64,000 nucleotides of DNA, taken from positions 13,741,233-13,805,232 of the forward strand of contig OW285188.1 in the NCBI GenBank assembly GCA_935421135.1, written 5' to 3'. The position numbers were made by a program, and so were the translations under genes. Origin of the DNA: Bugulina stolonifera (Eukaryota > Bryozoa > Gymnolaemata > Cheilostomatida > Bugulidae). The notes under the pieces are model-generated. The model searched no databases. It saw only the letters and a list, made by a program, of their open reading frames with translations, and had not been told where the DNA came from. Shown in pieces: positions 13,301 to 28,300 of the stretch. Numbering within the stretch: the stretch's first letter is position 1; each line of letters opens with the position of its first letter.

Positions 13301-16300
13301 CTCTATAAACGTAACACTTTGAGGGACCGTTGAGTATTCTAGTTGAAGTGTTGCTACTTATGCTCCTGGCTGCTAATTCTTCTCATTTCTTCAATACTAA
13401 CACTTTACAGTGTCAAGTTTCTGGGTTCTTGAGCTATGTATAAATAACAGTAAACCTCAATATCTTTGGTACAAATGCACTCACTCACTCAAAGTTCAGT
13501 TGATCTTTACTTGGAATTATCTGCTCTTCACGTTATATGTGATTGCTGAAGAACTACTATTGGGTTGAAATTCCATTCAAGAGTGCCTTACAGCTGAGAA
13601 CCAAGTCCTTTATTATTATTTTGTAATGAAACAGTGTTGAACTAGATTCAACTTTTGTAGCAATAGTAGCTGTTCTTTCCAAACTGGTACAACCCTGCTT
13701 TAGTTTGCGCAACAGCTACCAACATTTCATCTTATAGAAATGTTTGGAAATTTCCAGTCATGGGTGAAATCCTTTTCAATATTTTGAACCACATGGCTGT
13801 AAAACTTTTCAGTTGAATATCCATATGAGGTTTGCATGTTACTGGGGAGATGGCTCAGCATGGCTGATTAACCTACGCGTAATATGCATGCTCACCATTG
13901 GGTGCATTTGATCATCCTAAGCAATATTTGTTCCAATGTTATACATTTACAATGTCCGGTAAGATGTTTATGACATGTAATAATATGCAGTGTGCAAATT
14001 ATATTTTTGAAAAGTAATTTAACCTTGTTATATATTGTAGTTTAAATACTGTTGTTATAAATATATATCCCTAATTTCTCACACCACCGTAGTTTAGTTC
14101 CCTCTACACTATTCCCATTGCACTCCTAACTAAACATAGAACAAGTTTCACAATTTCTATCTTCATTATCACTATAAGCAAATTATAAATAGTAATACAA
14201 GACACATTTTTATTTTGGATTTATTTCCTAATATTTCAATGCTCATCCGAGCATCATCATCAGAGATTGGTATATAAACACAGCTCTACAAACACAATAT
14301 ATTTTCACTGCATATCTAAATTTATATAGCACAATATTCATAGCATATTTTGCCACAAAGCATTTACATATTTTTCTAAATCGAAAATTTAGTAAGCAAT
14401 TCAGCAAATCTGATCAAAATCGCCCTAAGCATCTCATAACTGCATTACAAAAGACATTATATAATGAATCAATTTAGTCATTAGTAAGCATGCGGTGGTG
14501 GTGCCTGGTATAGGGGCTAGTTGTTGCTTGGTCTTAGTGTTAATAATATGTGTTATGTGGGCATGTCTTGTAGACTCTGCAACTAGTGTTCGGCAGCAGC
14601 AACAACGCATCTCGCTAATGGGTGGTTTAGAGGCAAATAGTGGTGCATTTGGGAGTACTACATCTATCAACTCTGCTGTATTTGATAGTGGCCATCGAAA
14701 GGGTAATATATTGTAGAAACAGCATTGCATTGGCACAGATTATCAGATTTTATCTAACTGTTCTTTTATCACCCTATGTGCCCATTTAATAATAATGTTA
14801 GTATCATTTGTAATACAGTTAGAACCATTTTGTAATACAGTTGGTATCATTTTGTAATACAGTTAGTACCATTTGTAATACGGTTAGTACCATTTGTAAT
14901 ACGGTTAGAACCACTTGTAATACAGTTAGTACCATGTATTATCTGTTGTTTCATTTCTCAGAATTTCTATACTTTCTTTCTGTCTAATAATTGTTGTGAA
15001 TTTCATAAATTAATGTACACATCATTAGCCACAATTTATTATGTATCAAATACAGATGCAATTTCTGTGTTAATGCTTTTTTCTTGCATGCTAATTATAA
15101 CAAATGGGTTAAAGGTATACCATATTAATTAGGGAAAAATCATCACTTTGGGTGTTATATGGGTATTAAACTGAAATCATGTACAGTCTTCAAGTGATTT
15201 GTATCACACTCCTTAAAATGTATGGTTCTATTCTGTATACCCAAGCGATCATTCATACCTGATACCATATAACCCTTTCTATCATATAAACATGCATGTG
15301 CTTTCCTGAAATCAACTTCTGTAAAGCTCCAACCATAAATTTATTATAATATTATTCAAGTATCTTATGCCTGGTTCACACTAGCAGTTTCTGAAAAAAG
15401 AATTTGTCTCAGTGTTTGAAAGTTCCAGACTGTGGATCAGTAATTTAGATTTGATTTAAATTGTTATCAACACATAATGTTGACCATAGTATCTGTTGTG
15501 TTTTAGCTTCTACTGGAGTACCCAAATCAAAGAAGTTGTCTGCGACCCCAAGCTCTACTTCTGGGACAGGGGTGTTAATGAGAAATTCTCGGAGTATTAA
15601 GCTCAAGCCTACAGGTTCTTTGCAGTCCTCATTTTCTAAACAATTAAACGAATAACAAACTTTGATAATAAATTAGTCCAACTAGATCTTTATAATATTT
15701 CAATAAATTAATTAATTTTATTACCACACAACAGGAAGTAGATCGGCTAAGAGCAGCGTATCTAGTGTACCCCTATCGGGTGAAATCGACGAGAGCTCTG
15801 TGTTGAACAGTACCTCTGCATCTTTTGATCCCGCTGACATGGAACTTTATGCCGAGCTGTACGACGAGTTGCACAACAAGCTTAACTGGCTTACAGTAAG
15901 TTACCATCTTTACTTACGTATTGCTGTAATTTTTAGCTGATTAATAAATGAAACTAATTCAGAACATGAACTTATATCATCTCATCCCGATAAAATGTGT
16001 AGGTATGTGTAGGTACAATTGTATGTGTAGGTATGTGTAATAGAGCTGCCCTTCAAAATTCTGTTAGATAGTTTACCAATGTACATGTACATTGTCTACT
16101 GACATTTCATTGATATCTCATTCCTTTTGCAGTCTATCATCCAGTTAGCGAGTGTGACGAACTTTATATGCGAACATATCGGCCCATGCCACAAGTACTG
16201 CTTCAGGCGGCAAAACAAAAGCTGTCAACTTCTTCTAAAAGCTCTGGAGAAGATTTATGAGGTTGATGTCACTAAATCAGATGATGAGCCAGTCTTTGCT

Positions 16301-19300
16301 CCTATCTATCCATCTACACACAATGACAGCAAACGACCTTCAGTGACTAGGGTAAATATATTGCCTTTCTTCTCTAACATACATACATACACACACGTCA
16401 GCAAATACATAGGCTGCCTCGACCGCTTAGATTTGTCGAAAATAATATATAGTGCTGATGATAATTTAATTCCCCCATCTTATTGTTCTAAGAACCCATA
16501 TTGGGTAAGCTGTTGATATTAATTAGAAGTTGTTCTCTCCCAAGTTGGTTTAATTGGGAGAACAAAACTCCTAATTGTTATCAACAAGTTGTAAGTAACC
16601 ATGACTTCCTTGAAATAAGCAAATTAAAGAGCACAACTTTGAACTATGACCAATAGCTTGTGAGTGCATATTATGCATATTATATGCCTAATAGAAGAAA
16701 TTTACCTTGTGGATGGAGTATATTTCCTCCTTGAGTAGGAAAATTTAAAGTATTTATTGTATTAATATTGTATAAATTTCATAATGTATTTCTCATTTTG
16801 ATATGCTGTGGAGGCTATTAAATTCAAATAACCATTTTGTTTTATACCCTTCTACAGTGTATGTGCATTGTATTAACTACATGTACCCAAATCCACTGTG
16901 ATATTTGTTCACCATATTATCCCTTTTAGTAACTAACTCACTAACCTTTGAATAAGCTAGTGCCATGATGTGTTACTCGCTCACTGCTACTCCATTTAAT
17001 TTGCTAATATAATAATGAGTTATTTTTATTTACTTACGATTATGCCTCAGAGCTACCACATTTATGACACTCATCAAACAGTAAGTTGTATTGGATGTCA
17101 CAATCGTATTGAGTTGATGAATGCTGGTATAATGTATCTATATGTCTATGTCCTAAATCTACACTATATTTTGGCATAAAAACGTATCCAGTTAGTGAAA
17201 TGTATTTGATTTACGTTGTAATTGGGAATAGTGTATAGAGGGGTATGTTAATAGCGGTGTCGTCCAAAGACCATCTTGAAGACTTAGCACCAGGTCCCAC
17301 TTTGCCAAGCGTGAGGCTATCATAATGGAAATGCATCCCTCTACGGTTCGTTCCAATTAGGTGCAATAATGGAAAAAATTTGTATAGTCTGAGATCATTG
17401 GGATTGGCGTAATTGGGTTGGGGGTCAACCAAGAATATAAACTGGGTACTGGCCTGTTTGTTCTTGAGTGAAGACCTCTGGCTATAGTCTTAGGACTTGA
17501 TTAGCAAGAGTCACTTCTAAACTGAACATACAGTTTCTTCTGCACCATCACTTTGAAATATATATGTATAGTAAACAAAAGAGCCACTCATGAGCTAGAA
17601 GAAATATTGTCAGTCCAGGTGACTGACCTCGTTCTGGTCGCAATGTAACTATATAATGATAACATGGCCAATATATTATGTATTCAGCTATGTAAGCATG
17701 CCGCAGCATTATAAAAAGTAACCATTTGTTTCGAGTAGTGACCATGGCCCATATATCCGTGTGCTTCTAACAGGAGTCTTGTTCAAAAATAGGAGAATAA
17801 CATTAGTTCATCCATTACATTTACCTCCATGTAAATTTCCATTTCAAGATAATACTTCTATTTATTCTAATGTTTTATAACATATATACGAGTCTCTATA
17901 CTGTATATATACATTTATTTATTTAAATATTTGTGTTTAGAAGTGGCACGGAGTTATCTTCTTTTATTGTTTGCTATGTCCCATGTGGAAGTCTCTGATG
18001 GTAACTTAACCTTTTAGTGGTGTTCAGTTTGGTGTTTGTGTTGCATGATTTGTCTCTCCGTTTGTCTGCATGCCGTCACATTCTTCTTTCTACTGCTTCC
18101 TTCTAGCTCACTAAGTCATCTTCACAGATTTTACTCGCCAATGTAATGGATGCTACACTCGGTAAGAGAAGAAGTTTGGACAGAACCATGCCATTTCATG
18201 ATCAAGAGACTAAAAAGGCGGCAAAACCACCACCTATCATGGCATACCTAAAGAAACATGTAAGACCCATTTCCACAATATGCAATAGTCATTCTCCTGT
18301 TCGCTAAGTATACTAAGGGTTAACTTGATTGGACACTGAAATGTGTCGGGGTATTTTATCTGAAAGTGATGTTTACACTGAAAAAGTTTTACTTGGCTCT
18401 ATGACAGCTTTCAGCTGATATAAAATGTTCCAAGGCTTCAGAATGACTTTTAACTTGTATTGTTTTCTCACATTGATCTCGAATGTAAACATGCAGTCAT
18501 ATTCTGTAGCTCTATAGATTTTAAGAATCAGTAAGTTATGTAGCTGGTCACTATGCTGACCAGCATGTTTATGTTCATACATGCTATAGCTGGCTGTAAT
18601 TAAACCTAGAATATCTAATGAGGGAAGTCACTTAGCGGTTTCTTTCAGTTTTTGACCACATTAATTAATAATCTGGCCAAAAATTTAGTCTTGTTTGGAC
18701 AGAGCATTGTAAAAAAATTGACTAAAAACAGTAATATACATGATTTAACATGTGCACAGCATTTATATATATATTCATACACTTAATATTTGTATGTTAT
18801 GCTTAGTACTTGTTTATTACAGTCTAGTAACTTGATGTCTGTCCCCCTCTCTACCATAATGAAGAGTGCTGCCGTACTGAAGGAGGAGGAAATGGCTAGT
18901 GCTGCCGCAGTAGCATGGGAGTTCCTACTGGAAGCTGACAAAGAGCTTGTTGCCACTGCAGGTGAGACAAAAAATTGTTTTACTTGTTTCAATCAATGAT
19001 TGATTAACTGTTATTTCCAATTGTTAAAGGCAAAATCAGCAACTCAAAAAGAGCTAGAAACGTAAGTCGATTACGAAACAGTATTGTCAAGTACTAGAGC
19101 ATCCATTGATGAGGGCTTGTCTAAACAGGTCATTACTGCTTGCTTGTACTTAATGTAACACAGTTATACTGTTGGAGGTGGATGGGGGTGTCATACTTAA
19201 CCTATGTATGTATGTATATTATAGCCTCAGTTCTCCTGATGGTGGCTGGTCAGATTCCTCAAAGTGTACAAGATCTCATGCTTTCGGAACTTAACCATGC

Positions 19301-22300
19301 GTTGGTGGAAAACAGAATTTCTGCTATTAGAAAGTATGACAACATTTGTCTGTTCATTTACATAACATACCATGCATTATGATGTACGAGTATATAAATT
19401 ATGCTGTATTTACACAACAATGTGGCATGATGTACACTTGTAGATTCTATGTTCTAGGTTCTATGTGCTCTGGACTTACAGGTATCAGATATGGTCTCGA
19501 CTGGAACCTGGTGCTCAGCTATGGTTCAAGGTAATCATTTGCTCTGGATATACTTTATGTACCAGCTTACTAACTTCTATTGGTTTGCATAGATGAAGAC
19601 ATTCTTTTCCATGGTTTATACTCCGTAGGTGGTATGATAGCTCCACATGTCCTTCTGAATTGAATATCCTAACTTAACGTAAAGGCTTGGCTACACAGAA
19701 GGTCATGAGCTTATCTGTTCATTGGCCAAGCTTCATGTGGTAAGCGTAATGCCAACCCACCAGTGGCTTCGATTAATATGAAGCCAATAACGACAGCTTT
19801 TTTTTAATGAATTTTATGATTGCATTTGTTGATTCTGATTCTGACCAATTCCAACAGGGCTGAGGGAGGGCTGAGATGACTAAAATGTTGGCCTTTGTCT
19901 AAATTAGCAAGAGCACACTGTTTAGCTCTTGAACGAAGCTCGGTCAGCCAAAAACATGTAAACGGCTTTTCGCGTAGCTACGCCTTTACGTTGTGACATA
20001 AAGTAATAGAATAGGTGGTTAGGTGTTATGTCCATGCTGGTTGCTCACTGTCTTGCTACGTACACCCAGGCTCAACAAGTTGGTCATCAAAAAAGTTCAA
20101 CAAGCTTAGTAAGTATTGTTGTGTTGTTGACTGTAGCATCATATTATACACACACGTGTACAGTTGACATGGTGTCACTGTGTGAACATAGCATCTTATA
20201 TCTATGTGACTCTTCTAAGAAAATATACAAAATTGGTAAAAATTATTAAAAAATAATTACAAATTGCTTTCCAAATACGTCAGTACATAGTGATGGCACT
20301 GGGTGATGAATTGTGTCCAATTGCTAGTAATCTATAATTTTCAGGCACCTGGGCAAGGTTTTGTTTTACCATATACAAGTTAACTTTTAACAATATTTAA
20401 TGCAGAATTGGCTGAATATCAAATTTGGGCGGTCACTAGACCGGGATATAAATTTGTAATTCGTTCTACGTGTTCTCAATGGTAGTAATGTGTACAATAT
20501 GTTTACAAAATATCTTTCCTATTGTACATTACATGTATGTGTAGCTATTAGTTTAATTGTATCTTACCTCTATTCCTACTCAATAGTTTAGCTTTTCTCC
20601 CTGCAAACAGCTGTTATCAACCTTGTTTTTATCATGTTGACAAATATTGTTAGGTTGGTTGTTATATGAGCATGAACATTTAGTATAAAAAGGTAAAATG
20701 TTAAAAATTAGAATTGTCTTTTCACTGTTATTAATTGAGTAGTATCCTGAAGATGCATAGCAGACATAAGCCACTACCAAGTAGACACAAGTTCTTGCAA
20801 TATGGCGAGGTTGCGTTTGGATGTGTATGTCTTGTTAGCAAAACTGTTGGTACTAGCCTGTTATACTTCCTGTTATACTTGATTTTACCATCAACATATA
20901 CACATTCAATCACACCCCTTCTATTAAGACATTTCAGCAAACCTCTGATTATTCGACCAAAGCTTAAAATCTTCCACACTAGTCTGAATGATAATGTTTT
21001 AAGATGGCTACTTAAACGACTTAGATTTTTACTACCAGTTACAACTTTTTCTGTGAAAACGATTAAATACAGCATACATATTGAAGAAAATAATAGAAGG
21101 CTGTAAGGATGATTATGATAATTAGTTAGTGGGTATCACAGCCTACACAACAATTTACACCTTCTCAAAATAGTTTAAGAAATTGCCATGATGGTGTGAC
21201 CTCAGCTTCATTGTCCATCAATGTTCATATTTTTCTACTATTTGAGAGGGTCAAGGTATCACTGATATCTAATTCAAATTGTTGAAGTAGTCGTATTCCA
21301 CATTAGTGTGTGCTCAAATAGTGCAGTATAGCATATCATATTATGCTATACCACAATTATACCATATTATACATGTATAGTCTATTAAAATTGTCATATA
21401 TTATGTATAACATTGTAATATGATATAACACTATATTTAATGTGATCGATATTTATATCTGATAGTATATTATTATAGTAATATATAACAAAATTGTTTG
21501 ACATGCATTTGCCTTTACCTGCCATGTGATTATTATTTAAACCTCTGTGATATAAGTTATAATATCTATATTTCGTCTTGAGTGAGTTCTATGATTTATT
21601 GTGTGATGTGAAACTAGTGGCTCTCTCCAATTCTATTATTAGTTTATGCTATTATACCTATTATTGTCTGTCATTCTTTGGAGTTATCTACCTCTACTTT
21701 ATAATACTGGGTCAAGCCGATGGTCTCTCTCCATTGTCAGTTTACATTTTTTCTGCATGCATTACTCATATGACAAACATATTCATATTAAATTATACTC
21801 TCTCATAAGATGTGATCGATCGTATAGAATATACTTTGTAAGCACTGCGGATCTTATTGGTACCTTGGAATATGTTTGCAATGTACCAAAAAATTTTTCT
21901 GATTGTAAGCATCTTATATATAAAATTTGTCATCAGTTGAGATATTATGTATATTGATTAAGTAGGCCTCTGTTGTTTTGTTGGATTTTACCAAGTCTTT
22001 CTGCTGATTGCTTTCGTAGGTGATGCCTCCCTCCATAGATTACACTCTTCCTTCATCACCCGTCGGGTTACCTGGACAGATAGTCCCTGACCCTCCGTGG
22101 ATGCCTTTATACAAACTTAAGCTAGAGGAGTTGGCAGCAAATCAGGAAGGCTCAGTGAGTATCACTATATTGTATTCCCACAACTATATACAGTTGACAT
22201 GGGTATGCATGATTCCGTGTGATTGTAACAGTATTGTTCAACCTACTTACAACTACGAGGGACTTACTGGTCTGCCAGTAGTTGCCTCCACATAGTTTAC

Positions 22301-25300
22301 ATCACCAGAACAAACTGTGGCTGCGATTTGTACTGAATGGGCTTAACAGGTGCTTGGACAACAGTAAGTAACTCGTATGTAGCATATTCTTTGTTATCTA
22401 GGCACTGAATTACATGTATATTTGGTAGAAATCCTTGGTTACTGCAACCAACACCAGACGCAAGCAGCAGCAGGAGATGGTTGCTAAAGCTCTCGTTGCT
22501 GAGGAGTGCAGAAAGAGGGAGGCTAGAGAAGCGTTTCCTTTGAGCAGTGTGGCAGTTAGTATTCAGGCAGCTCAGGAGTTCACTAAGACAACTCAAATAG
22601 AGTCTGACGAGGGTAGGTTCCTCTTGTTATTTTTTATGTTCATTTATGTTTTTAAGTTCATATTTATACAATTATCATAAATAAAGATTTACTAATTAAC
22701 ATGCAAGAGCATGTTTTGTTCCAACAAAAAAATTCGACTAGATCTCGGCTCTTTGTGGAAGTTCTCTTTACAAAATTGGCCCTACAGAAAATTATGAAAC
22801 ATTCTTTTTATAATTATGATGATATATACTGTATTGATCAATAGAGTAGGTCTTAGCATAATAGCATTTGCTACTAATATCGTTTCAGCAGCTCTGGGAA
22901 TCAATAAACCAGAACACAATAGTGGTAGTGTGTTGACACACCAGGCTTCAGTCTCCAATATTAAATATCAACCGCGGCGCCAATCTATTGCATTATGTGC
23001 CACCAAAGTTGATGCAGGTATAACGTGTTTTAACGGAATGTTGAAACCTACGTAGACCATTATTGTGAAAATCTTAGTCCAATGGTTTGGTCGCATGCAA
23101 ATAATGTATGTATTTGTATCACCATTGTAACAGAGTAATAACACTTTGTACCTTTATTAGCACTAACTGAACATGTACTCTTGGGAAGAGATGGTAGAGA
23201 CTTCACATAAACACGTGCACACATAATATTGTAACAACATAATAAAATTGTTATGGGTGATGGGTTTAGCGATGCATTGAAGCAGCGGTCTTACAATGTT
23301 AGTTGTCCCCACTTGGAAAAGAGTGGACAACTTTAAAGTCATCTTGGTGATTCAATATTTTATCGTGGTTCTAATGTAAGAGTAGATCTTGGAAGCAATA
23401 GAAATGCTTGTCCTTGGTTTATCTTTGTGAAAAATCAAATTGATATACCTTTAATCATTATCTCAACTGAAAGATCCATCTCTGTGTTATATCCATGTAC
23501 ACTACTTGGATGACGATTTAACTGTGTTACTACTCTAATTTTTGGATATTTGTAATTACAATTTTTTGCTTTTATAATGGCAATGATGCAACAATATCAT
23601 TGATAGAAAGTCATCTGCAGCACGAAAAATATCATTTTTGGTGGAATGAAACAGTAGATTAAATCTCATAAGCTGTACAGTTTTTAAACTATTTCAGATG
23701 ATAATTCTTACTTGTTAGCTTTAGTCGGAATACTATGTAATGTGAGCAACTTTAACCGCCATAGTACTACATGTATTCGTCTGTGCAGAGAGTTGTTAGC
23801 TTGTAAATGACTAAGTGTTGTTGAATTGGATAGATTTGCATGGAAATCCAATTATTATCCTTGTAAATAACCTTGTAATAATGCATATTAACTTGCATTC
23901 TCACCGTGTCATCTGTACATCTGCAACTGTAGCTATGTTATCACTTTTAAAAGGTGTTTTATTATTACCGCAGTTGACTTTTTAGCAAATTATACATTAA
24001 ATTATACATGTAACTGGGGTCTGTATTTGTTTTCAAAATGTCCTCACATGTTTAATCCTGTCTGAAAGGCCCAGAACAGCTTTTAGTCATGGTCACAACT
24101 CTTAAAATTTACAGTCTGTTACTTATTCCTCAAACCGTGTACATTCACTCAAACACTGTACATATACTATGCTAAACCCTCATAGAAAAAGCGATGAAAT
24201 AGGAGGTGTTTCATGCCCTAAAAAAGTTGTCAACAATTTACATTAGATCTACATGTTAACACAATCATTAATGTACAATATAATGTAGGTAGTATAATTG
24301 TAAGAAATGGAATTTTGCAGCTTAGTGTGGATGTACATTGTATTATAAAGCATCTCATTTAGTTTAGAACTACGCCTTCCACTAATATAAATACTTGGAG
24401 TTGTCTACTCCTACTTTTACTGAAACTACTGCTCCTACTGCTACTAGTTATTACGGATAACTATACTGATTCTATTACTACTACCATTCTACCAGAGTCA
24501 TAACTAAATACACAAATAATTTTGTCCAATTGCTAGCGATTTGTACCGACAAAATTTATTCAAGAGGTACGTTATGTGGCCTGTGGGCGAGGCTACTGCA
24601 CCACTATATTATGTTCAGTCTCTTATTTCTATTACATTTGTTCCAGCAGGAGACGATGTACAGGAACAACAACCAGTGAAGGAAGTTATTACAGCTCATT
24701 CAGTTTTCCCTACTTGCATATGTCTGGTAGGGCTGACCCTGTTTGATAAACTAGAGGACGGGGAGTCCTACGCTGGCTCTACAGGTTAGTTATCAGTCGA
24801 TAGTGAGCAAATTATTTTCATCTTCTTACTATTAGTAGAACAGAACTAAAACAATGAAACATGTATTAATAATGGCCAGAGTTAAAAAGTTCGTCACTAA
24901 AGTATTATGTCATGCCTTAGAAGAATTTAAGAAAAGGAAAAGAAGAAAGAGGACAACTCCATATAAAAATAAGTAACTTATGGATCTGAGTGTTACTGGA
25001 TGCACTTAACTATATACACTATATCTATCTATTGCTCAGTTGGAGCTTCGGCTGGCTCAATTATACGACGGTGTATGATTGAGGACCCCTCCCTCTTCTT
25101 CCGCTACCTCTTCGAGAAACTGACGAATCCAGAGAAGAGAAGTGAGATGTTTGTCAAGCTGAGAAAGCTGCTTATATGGATGCCTAACCTCCCTTCCAAT
25201 ACAGCATACATTCTCTTCAACAACCTCGTAAGAAGCTTAGTTTACTTTATTCAATGTTAAAGTTTCACTTTGAGCATTTATATGTTTGGTATAATATGAA

Positions 25301-28300
25301 TCATCACCTGCCTTTATTATCGGCCAGAAGCATATTAGCTACAGTGTCGATTTTTCGCGCCCTATCTGCTCAGAAATTATTGCAGAAAAAGAAAAACTGA
25401 AAGGCAGTTTGCAAACTGTGTACTATCTGGGCAGCACTTCTGATCAAATGCAACCAGTTGATAGCAAATATAACCTTTAAAGGTGTTGAGATGGTTTAGG
25501 TGAATTGGTTGCAGGTGGGTTATGTGCTTTACTACAACAGAACTGCTAACAGCAATGCTCAGATCTGTATGAGTCAGGCCATGTCTCTGATGGCACAACT
25601 GGCACCTAGTGTCCAAGGTCTTCACTTCAAAGACCTTAAAACAATGCTGAAGAAAGTACAAAGTGAGGTGAGTAATCAATAACATGTGTCCACTGGCAAT
25701 ACAATATTTTTGTAAGTTGTAAATGTGCTACCAGAGACTGTAACATTAAGTTTTTTTCTGGAAATAAAACTGTTAGAATCATTGATACTAGCAGCAACTG
25801 GTGTTCATACAAGTTCAATGAATCACATTTGGTGCTGAAACTGCTTTTTTTCAAGCAAGAATACATGTATACTCACGTTACAATAAATGTCGATCAGCCA
25901 TGACACATCAAGGCAATAGTTTTGTTAGTGATCTGTTTAGTTGGTCAATTTTCATTGTTAGTTTGATAAACCACGCTCTCCCACCATAACCAATGCTTCA
26001 TGCTAGCCTGTTGAGTTTGTAAAGTCTGGCGGATGTTTATTTTAATTTATTTAATAAAATAGCTGTGGGATATTCTAATATTATTGTACTTTCTATTGAG
26101 TTTTTGTCTCTATTTCTGTTAGCAAACTCTGATGATTACCGCCCACCTGCCGTCCCCAAAGAGGGTGATAATACATGGTTTAGACTCTGAAAAGACTCCG
26201 CCCTCCCTGATGGTACACGAAGACACTCAGTTCAAGCACTTACTACAAGAGAGCATGGAATACTTTTCCATCACTGAGGAGCTGGACCATTACCAGATGG
26301 CCAACATTAAGTCGAGTATGCTCAGCTAGTCTAACTTCATCTGTCATAATTATATGAATCGAGGTAGTCAAATTTCTTTTCATGGAAGTCAATGCTTGTA
26401 CATAGTGCATGGCGTTGTGTGAACTCCAAGGAGCGATGAGCCGTGACACTAGTGCCATTTGCATTTCTGGTTTTAATCATCTTAATGTTGTAGCGGGTAT
26501 ATGAATAGTTGAATGCTCCGTTGTGATTTTTGTTCCTGTTGTGGCATCTTTCAGGTCAGCTGCACAGCCGACATGACTTTGTGCGTGATTTCTACGTGTT
26601 CAGGAGAGATGCAACTCCCCATCTGAAGCTAGTTAAAATGGATCCTAGGAAATCATTTGAAATCCTCCAGAAACAGGTAATCTGTGTTTATATTGAGCAA
26701 GATTATGAACACTCATGTAATAAGTAGTTACTGTTACACACACAACGTTACTGACATGCGGAGGACAAAAAGATATTGCCGCTATTACTTGTAAATGCAA
26801 AATATGCTTAGCATTTTCCAACTAAACCTAGAAGTTACTGAAATGTCAACTCCAATTTTCTAATATTATGTTGTTGAGCCATTCCTCACATGTTGTATTA
26901 TTATAGTTCACCCTAAAAGGTGAGGCAGTGCTCTCATTGTTAAACATAGCATTACATCACTTCCTGTGTTGAAAAGATAGTACTGCGATCTGTCAGCATG
27001 TTAATTGTTACTATAAGAGGAATACATCTGATTCATACATTGTTATACTTCTTATGCATCTTTTAGGCAATAGACATGAAGTTCATAGAAATGTGCAAAG
27101 TGGAACTAGCAAAGAACATTCTCAAGTCTACAAACAAAACTCATGTAAGTATTCACAATACTGGCTTCAGTCATCTGATGTATTTATTTGATACACAATT
27201 TCTGTTACCAATGCCCCATTTTGTTAGATAATTGGACAAATAATATGACCTGAAAATGTTAGCTGTTCGACTTGTTTACTGCCATCCACGGCTCCATGAT
27301 GGCAATGAGTTATCAAAAGGGTATTGTTGGAATTGTCATGCCCTCATCTCAGAGGGTGGATAACTATTCAAATCAAAGCAATGGTACCAATAAGGATAAG
27401 GAACAACTCGTGTTGGTTAACCAGCGACCGCCTGTTTATAAAACTGTAATATATAGTAGCCTACATAACTATGTAGCTGATATATGATTTCAATACAGAG
27501 GTATGTTAACTAGAACAGAAGTAGATACATCTGTACATATAATACAATACACATGTACATGTAATATAATACATCTGTACTATATAATATAATACTTCCT
27601 ATATTATAGATCGAGAACCAAGTACTGTTTCTACATGAGGAGTTTAGTAAGCAGGTGGCGTTTCCTCGCAAAGCCTTAGAGACAGAATTCTCTTACTTTG
27701 TCTCCACATTGGGTGATGAGATGTACGGCACAGATGTTACTCACAAGCTATCATGGATAAGTGTAAGTGCATAGTTTGTTCCAACTTGTTTATATGTCAC
27801 ACTGTGCATGTATGTTTTAGCCATCATTCACTAAATCCTATTCACTTGTCAAGGTATGTTACATATTATTATGGTTTAATAAATTAGTAAAATTAGAGTA
27901 TTATGCAGTGTATATACTGTGTACATATTTGTAATGTAGGTGAATAGATTAATGTTATCACCTAGGGATTTTTAGTAGTGCTGTTGGCTTGCTGATTTTT
28001 CACAACCGTTCCTCCCCTCCTGGATTTACAAATAGAATCAGGTGCTGTCCCCAATTAGTAGCAATTCAAAAGAAAAAGGCTGTATAAACTCATAAAAGCC
28101 TATTTGTATAATTTCTCGAATTAGTTGGATAATGGAGCTAGTGCTTGAAATTCAATGACTTGAATGTCCATTTCTTCCCGAGTTAAATAGGTAGGAATAA
28201 TACTTGCATTTAAAATTTTTATTATTTTATTATATTTTTTTTGGATCTAAGAACTATTACTTGAATTGCTGTGATTATACTCAAATATTCTCAAAAATCC

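Noticed and set aside
20752..21106. 117-codon open frame with an overlapping opposite-strand frame in an UNC80 intron
   Set aside because: Low-complexity Leu/Arg composition, no domain, and open frames on both strands of AT-rich DNA; no splice-compatible phase with UNC80.
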